Source: Polydactylus sextarius
Taxonomy: Eukaryota > Chordata > Actinopteri > Polynemidae
Direction of reading: 5' to 3'
Length of the DNA stretch: 64,000 nucleotides
Assembly: GCA_016801845.1 (NCBI GenBank)
Contig: CM028924.1
Location: 6,408,501-6,472,500 of the forward strand
Shown here piece by piece: positions 1-12,694 of the stretch; positions within the stretch are counted from its first letter, which is position 1; every line of letters starts with the position of its first letter. The notes below the pieces were generated by a model that made no database searches, had not been told where the DNA came from, and saw nothing but the letters and a program-made list of their open reading frames with translations. Made by a program: the position numbers and the translations under genes.

Positions 1-54
1 TCCAATCCATTAACCGTGTGCTGAGTGTCCACTCAGAGTGTGATGGTGTGATTT

Positions 55-55
55 T

Positions 56-104
<49 letters not shown>
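55..104. repeat. (TG)n/(AG)n microsatellite
   Basis: A TG run to about position 80 passes directly into an AG run. A second TG run lies at 281-312. Confidence 0.95.
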
Positions 105-111
<7 letters not shown>

Positions 112-278
112 ACAGGCACATCATTATTTATTATAATGCCTAAGGAGTTCTGAAGAGAAAGTACATGTGCATTTGGGAGAGATAAGTTGCGAAGTGTATA
201 TTTTGAGCAACATTAGTCAGTTTTATTACATTATAATAATGATGACCAGTTCAGTGTCATAGATACAGCATGTTTCTG

Positions 279-316
<38 letters not shown>

Positions 317-1571
317 CAGACGTTTGATGGACGATATGTTAAATTGATAGTGACATGGCAGAGACACGCTATCCTTGATTTTCACCAGGTTTTTCCTCAT
401 TTTCTCCCACTTTGGACACGCCCGCCTCTTCACCGCAAACTCTCCCATTGTGCTTGCGCAGAGTTGTAGACAGCACTGTTTTCTACCTGTTGTCACCACC
501 TTCTTTGTTTCTCTTGGCGGCCATGATTTACACTACCACTGTCAGTTTGGACAACCGCTCGTTCCACCATCTGTGCACGAACACCAACTCTGAGCAGCCA
601 GTAGCGGATTCTAGAGCAGTGACGAGGCAGAATATTGACATTGGATGATTTTTCAAACCCCAGCATGAGATGCAAGATTTATTGAACATTGAATTCACTA
701 TACCACCAACCAGATGTTTATCTGTAACATTATCCCTGCATGGTAGTAATAATACAGTGACTAAGTGCAGATTGACTGTAATTCTGTGCTGTGTTAAAGT
801 TTCCCTGTGGAACGTTTGACCTCAGTTTGTGTGACTCACCATTTTGCTGATGATAAACAAGACTTGAAACACACATGTAAACAATGCTGGGTTAGGAGAT
901 TCAAAGTCTTACGATGTGAACACTGCAGCATGATCAGTAAAATCTGCAAAAGCTTTGGTTTGGTCCTGATGTTTCTGAGTCCTGGCTGTGATGTGCAGCC
1001 TTCTCACGCTGACATTAAATCCATGGCAGCACAGACTCCCACAGTTATACGGAAAGTTTCATCTGCCGTGTCATTTATTGGAACCGAGCATAAATCATAC
1101 ACTTCTAAATTATTATTCCAGTGAATGTTATTCTGGGGTTGTTACAAAAAGAATCCTGCACCGGCTTCCTACCAATGAAAACAACGATTGTCAGCTGTCG
1201 TCAACATGACTCAAACATTAGATCTCTGCAACCGCCGACAAGAATTTCGCACCTCTGCACCACCCATGCACCCTACTCTTCGAGTTCCATACATCTTATT
1301 TTACGCTATAAACCACCGCTAACCCCCACCCCCCTCCCACATCTGCCCCTCACCTCTGTTTACCTGTAGAAACTGAACTTCTCCTTATTTATTTCTTTAA
1401 TTTTGTCTTTCTCTCCCGCTCTTTCTTCCTTTCCTCTTATCTACACAGAGCGGCGCTGCCATAAGGCCAGAAAAAGCTCGTTAAAGATGTCAGCGCTGCA
1501 GTTCGCTATTCAATTTACACAGATCGCCTTTGCAGCTTTTCAGTGGGTCCACCGTGCATTGCCACTGAACA

Positions 1572-1573
<2 letters not shown>

Positions 1574-1606
<33 letters not shown>

Positions 1607-1620
1607 AGAGAGCGAGAGAG
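1574..1620. repeat. (AC)n/(AG)n microsatellite
   Basis: Compound dinucleotide repeat. The open frames across it are artefacts of the repeat. Confidence 0.95.
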
Positions 1621-1836
1621 ACGGGTGTGGAACAGCATCCAAAAAAACAATTTATCAGTCAGTCTCTCTGTCTAAAGGCTTGTGATATTGCCTTCAGGCT
1701 ACATGTAGAATGCATCAGCAGAAGCAAAGAAGGATGCAAACAGTAAAAATATATTTTTCAGTTGTCTGTGTGTTTGTACTGCAGTGTACCAGCACACGTG
1801 CACGTCGTTGTGGATCTAGTGTCTTTTCGGGCTTAT

Positions 1837-1837
<1 letters not shown>

Positions 1838-1869
<32 letters not shown>
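1838..1869. repeat. Poly-A tract, 32 bp
   Basis: An uninterrupted A run. It could be the tail of an old retroposon, but I see no recognisable body upstream. Confidence 0.9.
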
Positions 1870-1870
<1 letters not shown>

Positions 1871-1990
1871 CACTAAATATATAAATTATAATTGTGACAT
1901 GTGTCTGGTTTATATTTTGACAGCTGCTTGAAATGCAGTAACCTTGTTATTTCATTAAAATCTCCATAGAGGTTCAGCTGATGCTCTGGA

Positions 1991-2091
<101 letters not shown>

Positions 2092-2827
2092 AAGGGAGAG
2101 AGAGACAGGACATAAATTCTGCTGCTGTCTCACTGTAATAATAAAAAGTTTGACATCAATTTGGCCTGACACAGGCTAAGTTATGGTGATTGCCATACCT
2201 CTCCATGCGCCATGTCCAGCTGATGCTCAGCTCTTTTCTTGTGTCTCCATTGATCTCCGCGAAGCCATGAGTCAACCGGGGGCATCTCCTCCCCCCTGAG
2301 GGATGACTATCACCAATCAATTCAACAGCTTTAGCCGACAAACAACAGAAGGAAGGCGGGTGGGGAAAGTGCCAAAACAGACACTATTCTGTCATTCTGT
2401 GCTGTTGTAATCACGGATTCAATTTCCTATCTCTCTGACAACCCCCTCCCCTCACCCCCGTCCCCATCTTGTTTCTATTTTTATCGACAGGTGACCTGTA
2501 ACCAGTTGGAGAGAGAAAAAAGGTGAACAAATGGAAAGGGAGCGGAAAGGGAGGATGAGTGAGAGAGAGCAGGACCCAAGAGATACATCATGTACAGTGG
2601 GAGCCTCTTGCTCTACTGACTGTTGATTTAAAAGGAATAAAGGACACTCATCTTAAAGAGGTCCAGCAGGATTTTGACTTGACTTTAGAGTTTTGCTCTG
2701 TTGTGGGAGTCCTCACTGCCGTCTCAGGGGGAGTACTTATGACACCACTCTGAACACAGAAATACATTTTTCATTCTTTGTTCACTAAACTCATCTGCTA
2801 CTGTTTACCTAAAGGCAGTTCTGTGAC

Positions 2828-5131
2828 ATGGAGAAGACATATTCATTGACAGCCCACTATGATGAGTTTCAGGAAGTAAAATACGGCGGTCGTTACAGCA
2901 GTGACATCCTCAGCAACGGCATGACACTTCACCTGGGAGGCAGCCTGGACCGTCACATGGGCCGAGGGCGAGGAGGAACCTGGTCGAACACGAGAAACAG
3001 AGATCTGAGCAGCACCAGCAGCAGCGGAGGGCTTCCTCGCTGGAGCCGCAGGGAGATCTGCCTCCTCTCTGCGCTGGTCTTCGCAGCAGGCCTGTGCGTC
3101 ATCTTGGGCAGCATGCTGGCGCTCAAGTACATTTCCCTGGACGCCCAGCAGGATCCACAGTGCCGTCAGGACTGCCAACGTAAACGCTCCCTGCTGCGCA
3201 CAGCTCGTGTCGTGCAGGCCAATATTGACCCAACCATCCAACCCTGCCAGGACTTCTACTCCTTCGCCTGTGGTGGCTGGCTAAGACGCCACGGCATCCC
3301 CGAGGACAAACTCAGTTACGGCATCATCACTGCTATAGGGGAACACAATGAGGAGAAACTACAGCGCCTCCTTCTGGAGCCAATACGCAGACATGGGCCT
3401 GACTCAGCAGAACGCAAGGTCAAGGAGTTTTATAGATCCTGTGTCAACATCCAGGAAATTGACAAGCTGGGCTCTGACCCCATGACAGAGGTGATAGACA
3501 GCTGTGGAGGGTGGGACCTGGTGGGGGCTCCTCCCGGTGCTGCTGGGTGGGAGAGAGATGGTGCACCACAGAGACCAGACTTCAACGAGCTGCTGTACAG
3601 GACCCAGGGGGTGTACAGCACCGCCGTCTTCTTCTCCCTCACTGTCAATGTGGACGACAAAAACTCCTCCAGGAATGCCATTAGGGTGAGGATGAGGATG
3701 TTTGGAGCTATGTTTGTGAGACATTTAAGGTGTGTTCAGACTGAACATAAAGCACTAAACTTTTACAAACTGAGCATTCATTCTGAACACACCTTAATAC
3801 TAATGTTAGTCTCTAAAGATGAATCAGCAGCTCTGTAACAGAGTGAATGAAGTTCACTGTCAGGTTGCGTGACATCTTAAGGCTGATGTGACGCACAACA
3901 CAAACACATAAAATTAAAAACTAACAGCTGTGTGTCACAGAAAAGCCTCTGTTATTTTTAAACTGAACAGATGAAACTGGGCCTTATTAATTTTCTTTCA
4001 TGAATAATTTAAACGTCTAGCATATGTGTAATAGCTTGTAAATGCTAGCAGATTATGAAAGTATTAAGCGATACTTTAAAAATACACCTGTTATGAGGTA
4101 AGCAACACATATATAAAATGTAGGGACCCAGCTTTGTGTATGTTATATATGTAATATATATGACTGTGTGTGTGTTGGTGTGTGTAGGTTGATCAGGAAG
4201 GGCTCACTCTCCCAGAGAGGAGTCTCTATCTGGGACAGGATGAGGACAGTGTGAAGGTAAGGTTTGGGCAGTTACATGTGTTTTTGATTGTTCAGCTCTG
4301 AATTTCAGTTCATCCAGTTTGAAAAAAAAGAAAATAATGAAAACTGCTGTAAAGTTCTAAGTCTTCGCTTTCATTTGAGATAAATTTGAGTTAATTCGCA
4401 TCAGTATAAAGTGTGATATGTTGCCTTTTAAACATGTAGTGCCCAAAGTTTGGGCTTTCAAAAGTAACTGGACATATTCGCATGAAGTCAATCTGATTAA
4501 TCGCGTGTCATGTAACGTGTGATATCCTGTGTTTTGACCCTCAGACATCACCAGGCTCTGTGTGATGCTCTGTGGTTCAGTCTAAACTCTAAACTCTGAG
4601 CCACATTTCAGATCTTTTGTGAGCGAACTAATGTCAAAACAACAAACAAGAAGCATTTATCATCCAAGTGTCCACTTACTTTTGAACCCTTCACATTTGA
4701 GTGTCCCTCCTCCTCATCACAACATTTCTCCCTATGTTTCATTCTCACATCATTTTTTCCTCCTTTTCTCTCTTTCCTAACCTCCTCATTTCTGTTCCTC
4801 CTCTCCTATTTTCTTTCCCTCCCTCTCTCTCTCTCTTCTCTTCCATCTGTCGTGCGTTTCTCTCCGCTTCATCAATCCACCTGTTTTCCTCTGTCACCCA
4901 CTGTGCTTTTGTTTTCCTGTCCACTTTGCCACATGTCACCCACCATCACTGACCATTACCGATGGTATATTAGCGCTGATGTCGCTGTGTCCCTTAGATT
5001 CTTGCGGCGTACAAGGCCCTGATGGAGCGCTTACTGAGCATGCTGGGAGCTCACAATGCCACGCAGAAGTCCAAGGAGATTATACAGCTGGAGACCAGTC
5101 TGGCCAATGTGAGCTGACTGTGCTTGTGTGT

Positions 5132-5190
<59 letters not shown>

Positions 5191-7028
5191 GCTGAGTAAA
5201 ATCTCTTCTTCTCTCTCTTTCTCTCTCTCTCTAGATCACTGTGGCAGAATATGATGACCAAAGAAAGGACATCAGCACCATGTATAACCGCATCACCCTG
5301 AGGCAGCTACAGCGCATCGCACCCAGTGTGAGTACCACACACACATACACACACACACACACACACATATATATAGACTGAAATCTACCCCCTGCAGGGG
5401 TACATTTTGTGGGGAGGGCGAAGTAGGGAAGGGAGGGGAAAAAGCAGTGGAGCTACACATAGGGGAGGAGACTCCTCTGAAGCTGCGGGAACACCAACAG
5501 AGACTCCTCAAGATGTTTCATGGCTGAGGATGTGAAGCGAAGGGAACGAGGGGAGATGGAAACTGAGGCGGAGGATGAAGAGCTTCTCGGCCGCCAAAAC
5601 TGCACACAGAGAAAACAAAAAGACAGCGTGAACACTGGTGTAAATTAAAGGGAAGTAAAAGGAGCTGACAAAATAAAAGGACAAACACGGAAAGAAGCAG
5701 ATTAGAAGCTGAAGATGCAGACTAGCAGCTGCCAAACAGCTTCAGTGTGTTGCAGTTTTATTTGTTTTCACTTGGATTTAAAGTCCAAACGCAAGTAAAA
5801 CCCTCAGTGTAAAAGATCTATATTTACAAGGATGCTGATGTGCAATTAAATAACCACAAAAAAGGGAGGGGATAAGAAGAAAAACTGCAAAATAAAGTGA
5901 AATTTAAAGTGAATGATTTAAAGTAGTTGGTCTAAATCTTATAAAATAAAGTTTTCACCATAAACCAAAGACGGTTGTTGTTGAATGTTTAAGGACTGGA
6001 CAGTCAGGGCTCTCAGCCTTCTAGCTGTCTGACAGCCTCACTCTCTGATTCAGTCACTCAAGAATGAATTATTTTCTAGAAATCTACCCTGTAAGGTTTA
6101 TGTACATGTTGAAATGTTAAAGGCGAAGGAAACAAAGGATCATGGAATCTGTCAGGTGAAGTGTACAACACCCAAAATACGGTATGTACAATCTAAAAGT
6201 ATAGTATAAGGATCATGTCAGAAGATATAAGTAATAGATGAAGGTACCCAAGCATCTGACAACAGTATTATAACAGGTATTAGTGTTATTAATTCCCTGT
6301 AACGTGTCTGGCCAGCAGCAAGCTCTGAGCCTGTTTGATTACAGGGGCAGTCACATTCACCTGACGCGAAAAGGGCAAATTTTCTAACTGAGATGGAGCA
6401 GCCGAGATATTTTTTTTCTTACATATCCTGCAGACTAGTCTAGTAGCTCACGTTTGCGTCTGCAGTCTTTATCATCACACAAAATGTCACACTAAACAGT
6501 TAAAGTGATTAGTATTATTAGACTGTTTAAGTTTGAACATCACGGTCTTTAATTCAGGAGGGTGCACACAACGCATCTTTACTATTTGCAGCTAAAGATA
6601 AAGTAAAGTTTTACAACTGTCATATGACTTGTCAGTCCTGGTACTGAGCTTTGTGAGTGCAGGCACTTTTCTGTGACTCTTAACTATCATCTGTCCGCCC
6701 TCCAACACAGCTTCATTGGAAACGCCTACTGGACAGAATCTTCCACGACAACTTCTCCGAAGACGAGGAGATCGTGGTGCTCGCCACTGACTACATACAG
6801 AGAGTCTCCGACATCATCAAGAACACTTCGAAGAGGTAAGAAGAAGGAGAGAGAACGTGGGCAGCGGTGGGGTGGGGAGGGGCGGTGGAAGTTGTGGCTA
6901 TGAAGCAGGGGGAGAGAAAGATGAGGGCACTGAGGTGTACGGAAAATCGATGATATTAGATGCATGCATTTTTGAGTCTGTACTTTTTGAGTGTGAGTAA
7001 GCGCTTTTGTTTGAGGTTGTTGTTGTTG

Positions 7029-7080
<52 letters not shown>

Positions 7081-7335
7081 CTTCGGTTTAGGGCTGTCAC
7101 TATAATTCTGGCTACAGCACAGTGTCACGATTTGTATGGATTGGTTTTTGAGTGTTGTTATGCATGTCTCTGTGTGCACGTTCGTGTGTGTGGGTGTGGG
7201 TGTGTGTGAGAAGTGTAAAAAGTGTGTGTGTGTTTGTGAGGTGAGTCACTGTTGGGTGAACTTCCACTTCTACTGCAGCTGATTATTATTGATCTGCACC
7301 CACACCTTTCTACCACCTGCAAACTCAGACAGATG

Positions 7336-7392
<57 letters not shown>

Positions 7393-9895
7393 TCCCGCTC
7401 TCTTCTTGACAGAGTCCAGGGGAGGCCTTAGAAGGCTGCTGCACATCAGGATGTGTGTTACAGCTACTGACAGCTCGCCAATAGGCACCGTGCTCTACAC
7501 AAATACACAACAGCTCTCAGCCCGCACAGTCAGCCAGCTGGCTGGATGACTGGCAGTTGGATTACTTGCTTGTCAATTATGTCTGAGGCTGGATACATGT
7601 CTGTCTGCAGCATCACCTGCTCACACATTTAGGTGATTTCATGACTCACCAGTTTGTGACATTATAGCATCGTTCAGCGCCGGTAATTTTATTACTTCCT
7701 CTTTTTTTTTTTATAGACGCTCCAGCTCAACACATCGTGCATCCGGTATTTTCATCACCATTCTCAACAACCATCCAACAAATCTAAGTTGTAGGCACCA
7801 TTTTTAACTGCTGCCTCATATTTGAGCTTCACTTGTTAAGATGGAATTTTTGTGCTGCAAAGAAATGAAGCACACTTGAAAACTGGATGTAATCGTCACA
7901 CAATGCAGGTTTTGGTTTGCTGAAATGTCACCTTTACCTCCCTGCTGAGTAGGAGGGAGGCAGTGTGCTGCACGACTGAGTGCTTCACAACAGCAACTCT
8001 CCTCCAAGTGCTTAACATGGACGCAGGTCACTGAACAGCCACTGCTCTAGTCCCTCAGGTCAGTCAATCAGTGCCACAACCTGTGAGACTCCCCAGAGAA
8101 AGTTTCATAAATGACTGAGCACCATCACCTACACAGCCTCAGTGTCTTGACGTGACTCTGGCTTGGTGTTAGCCACAGAATCAGAGCGATCCAGACACGT
8201 TGAACCACATGAACAGTTTGATCAAGACAAACCGTGAGTGAAGGTAACTACCCTAACACAGGATCTACAGGAGGCACGTGCTAAGATGTTTACCAGCATC
8301 ACTGTGAACACTACAACAGTGAGTTTTCTTTTATATAACATCAACCCTAAATCCTTAATGTCCACTGTAGTACCATTAAACATGCCGAATGGCTTTTTGT
8401 TATAAATATAAATGACTCAATTTACTGCCTCTGCCATTCTTTCTTCCTCCGGTCACACTTCTTATTTTTGAATCTACCATCTGTAGTGTTTTATAAAACT
8501 TACTTTCATCAGCCACAACAAAAGATCAGATCTTTTTGCTGTGATTTAGCTCAGCTCCCATCGCTGTGAACATGTCTTCAATATCAGATTTCCCAGTCTC
8601 ATCTCTTTTATCTGGTCTCCTGCTGCTCTCGCTTCTTTGTGAAATGCAGTTTTTTTTAATCACAACACTCCAGCATGCACACACACCAAGCTGGGTTCAT
8701 ATCATTTACAGGTTCATAATAATCCCCTTTGTAAAAGTACAGTTACCGCCACCACCAATTCATCCATTAGCCCAGACTCACCTCTCCCACAGCTGCACAA
8801 GCTCTTGTTGTTTACCAGTCTTCTCTGTGAGTTGTCTGTCCATCCATCCTCCCTGATGGCTTTAGTAATAGACTACACTACACTTCAATCATCCTCTCTC
8901 CCTGTCTTTTGTTCCCTCCACCTGTGTCTATCTGACATCCTGTCTTCTGTGCCTTTCATCATTTGTTCACTCAGTCAGCTATCATTTCTGGTTGATGTGG
9001 GTTTCAGTATGGTGCTACATGCTCTACTTGTGCTTTACTTTTATTAAATTGTGGAATCAAGTGCTGGTCATAGTTTCACTATTTGCCGTGTTCAAGTTCA
9101 AGTCCAGTTCAAGGGCTGAATCTTGATGCGCCCACAAAGATCTCAAGTCTCGAGCCCTCACAGATTTTAACTGACATCAACTGGTCACAGTGCGAGACGC
9201 AGTTAACCTGTGTTAACTTTAATACTCACTCTAAGGGGCAGTGATGTTTTGGTTAAGTTTTTGCAGAAATGTCAGCATATGTAAAATGGTGCATAAAGAG
9301 GACATCTGTGACATTTTCTATACCACTTAGCATTTTGAGGCTGGAGCCAATCCCAGCTGACTTTGGAACAGGTCACATGTTTATCACAAAGCAAAGCAAA
9401 CACATATAGACAAACAACCAGACACACTCATGTTCATACTTACAAACAATTTAGAGACACAGGGACACAGAAAGACAAATTTATTTTTGTCATAATCAAC
9501 ATTTGATCTTATTTGTGTCTGGGCTTCCATACAGACTGAGCAGTAACAGACCCCCCGACTCTTTTCTCTGCTCCCCCAGCTCCCTCCATCTGTTTCTCTC
9601 TCATTACATCTCCCTCTCAACTTTGCATGATCAACCCCACCCTACCCCTCCCGATTCTACCTCAATCTCCTGATGCCTCTGCACTCTCCCCTCTCTCCAT
9701 CTGCCCCTTGTATATTGTTTCCCATCTACCTCCACTTTCAAGCCTCCTGTCATCCTCCTACTCACCTGTTTTCTACTCTCTCCCCTCTTTCTCTTTTTAA
9801 TCTCCATGTTTCTCTTGCTCATTCTCCACCTCCAGTCCATCTACAGGCTCGGTCTCCAAGGAAGTTCATTATCAGACTTTAAACAAAAGGCTGCC

Positions 9896-9945
<50 letters not shown>

Positions 9946-11640
9946 CTTACACAAACATATGCAGGAACAGAGCTATTCTGTTTCCTGAGCAGTGTTGCTC
10001 ATTAGCATAGCTCATGAGTACTTGGTTAAAAATGCCCGGTTCCTCACATTAAGGGGTTCTTTCAACTGGTGCCACTTATTAACCAGACACACACATAAAT
10101 ATAAAAAAACGCCACACCAGAAAACTGACATTAGCTCTCATGTGGGTATAACACCAGGACTTTTAAATTGACAGAGTAAAATCCTAAACACCCTTCCTTC
10201 CTTTAGTGTTTCATCAGCTGGGTAATAATATGTTATAGTGTGACTATTAACTGATTTGATGAAACACAAAATAGCATAAATATTGTCCATTCTAGTGGTT
10301 CTGCTTGCTTTCATGCATGTGACCATGATCTTTTCAGGTTAAAAATTAGGTCTTACTGAGTCAGTAAGACCTGATTTTTCTCATTTTATGCAACTAGAAA
10401 TTCTGGCATAGGTGTTGAAGCTTAACAGGTGAGTGAGAACAGTATGTGGTGTTAAGGAGGTGGTGTCATCTGTGGATTTGTAGGTTGATCTGGAATTGGT
10501 TCAGGCTGTGGGATATGGAACTTGAAGCATTTCATTATTACCAGTGTGAGGGTATTGGGCTGGTAGTCATTAAGACTTGTGGCTGCTGATGTCTTAGTAA
10601 CATAGATGATGGTAGTTTTCTGATGTCTTGACAGGTTGCAGCAAGATGATGGCGTCAGGGCTTGACTTTGAACACCATCAGGACCTGCAGCTTCTCCGAT
10701 GTTGATATTTTGTAGGACTTGACCTGATACTGGTGGAGGTCTGTTGTGGGGTAGTGACCGTGATTTGTTGACTGGTGGAGCTGTTCTCAAAGAAAAGACA
10801 AAGGAGATCTAATTCAAATTGCTTATGACATCTGACTGATTAATCCTCCTTTGTTGCTGCTTATTGGCTGGAAGGTGGGGAAAATTTATGGGAACACACA
10901 CACACACACACACGGTTGGATTGTTCAGCCTCTCGTAGTTGCAGTCAGGGGGTGTGGCAGAGGTGTGGGCTTGCTGTGTCATTGTCCAGTAGAGCAGATG
11001 GTGTGGTGCAACGCTTTTTGAACTCACACAAACACACACACACACACACACACACAGGTGATCTATGTAGCTGGTGTGTTAACAGGATGATGGTTAAAAA
11101 TGATCAAACTTCCTCCTCCCATCTTATTCCGTCCCTTCCCGCTCTTATTTTGTCTTCCCAGGTTTCCTTCCCATGACCCAGATACCTGTCTTTTCCTTCA
11201 CTCAGTCTTTTCTCTCCCCAGTCTTCTCCATGTCTTTATTTTCTTCACACATTTTTTGTCTTTCGCCCATGTTTCTTCTTAAACCCCAGTTTTTTTCCCC
11301 ATCCATCCCCGCACTTTTCACATGCCATTCTTTTACTACACATCATTTTTCCTTCCATGCGTCATTTCTTTTCAGTGTTTTAAGGTTGCTGTTGACAACT
11401 TCATCTATCCATTTCACTCCATTTCACAGTCTCTCCATCAGTGACACACACACACACACACACACTCTACATCTGTTGACTGAGTTCTCTCTCTCCCATG
11501 CTCCCACACTGATGGCTTTCCCATCATATGAAGCCCCTGACAAGGGAAGTCACGCCTCCATCTCCTCATCCTCCACCTATCTCTCTCTTCTCCTTCTTGT
11601 TTCTCCCTTCAGTGTGTGTGTGTGTGTGTGTGTGTGTGGC

Positions 11641-11671
<31 letters not shown>

Positions 11672-12249
11672 CATGCACTACGGTGACTGCAGCCAATCCC
11701 ATTAGCCAGATGAGCGGGCCTCCAATGAAGGGGAAAGCATAATGACAACACCAGCGTCTCACTCACCCCCCCGCCATTCCCCAACCACCATCCACTGCTA
11801 CAGCTCCCTCTCTCCCTCTCTCTCTTTCTCCGTCTGCTCCCTCTGTTCATCCATCACTCTTCAGTGTGTGTGTGTTTGTGTGCATGTGTGGGAATTTTCT
11901 GTGTGTTATTTTTCCTAAATGCATTTGGGCTGGAGAGCAAGTCCATCATCTCATGTGTGTTTATTTAGGTATGCTTAAGGATCTAATACAGAAAAGTGAT
12001 ACGGCCACAGGAGGGTTGGTCTCCTGCTGGCTCCACCACTTCTGAAAATATACACTCAAGCTATCTGCAGACGTTTTCAGATGAAGCTGTTCACCAAACA
12101 GTGGATTTCATGGCTTTGTACCTCTGAGCAGTGGAAGTTTTATTCGCAGTGGGGCCTCCTCAGCTGCGAATATAGACAGTCATGCTTGTATAAGGTGCCT
12201 AACATAAAACTAAAAGATTTTCTGTCTCTGTGGGTTTCATTTCGAGAGA

Positions 12250-12309
<60 letters not shown>

Positions 12310-12609
12310 TTAGTCACCTCCCATGTCTCATTATTCCACTTTCAATTTTTAATTCAACATTCAACCACCCCCCTTTTATTATACATACAGGCTCATTACC
12401 TATGGTAATGTGTTGATGCATTGCACATGGCCACAATCTTTTCATCTCCTTAACTAGCCCCATTAAAAAACATGCAGCTAATGAGCCTTCGCTCAGTCTC
12501 TCAGTGATTAAAACCTACGTCTTGATCTGTACAGTGCTCCCTCCAACACTGACACAGACACATGATGTGTGACCCATAACAGCTCCTCCAAGCTCCTCCT
12601 GGAGTATTC

Positions 12610-12694
<85 letters not shown>

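Noticed and set aside
2559..2753. 64-aa plus-strand frame upstream of ecel1
   Set aside because: No similarity recognised. The proper ecel1 start at 2828 matches the conserved N-terminus of the family.
3686..3838. Continuation of the ecel1 first exon frame past 3685
   Set aside because: The family sequence continues in the exon at 4188 (VDQEGLTLPERSLYL). The read-through covers a donor and a MITE-like palindrome and has no family similarity.
10452..10790. 112-aa minus-strand frame as an independent gene
   Set aside because: It carries retrotransposon RT blocks with a deletion and no start context or exon structure.
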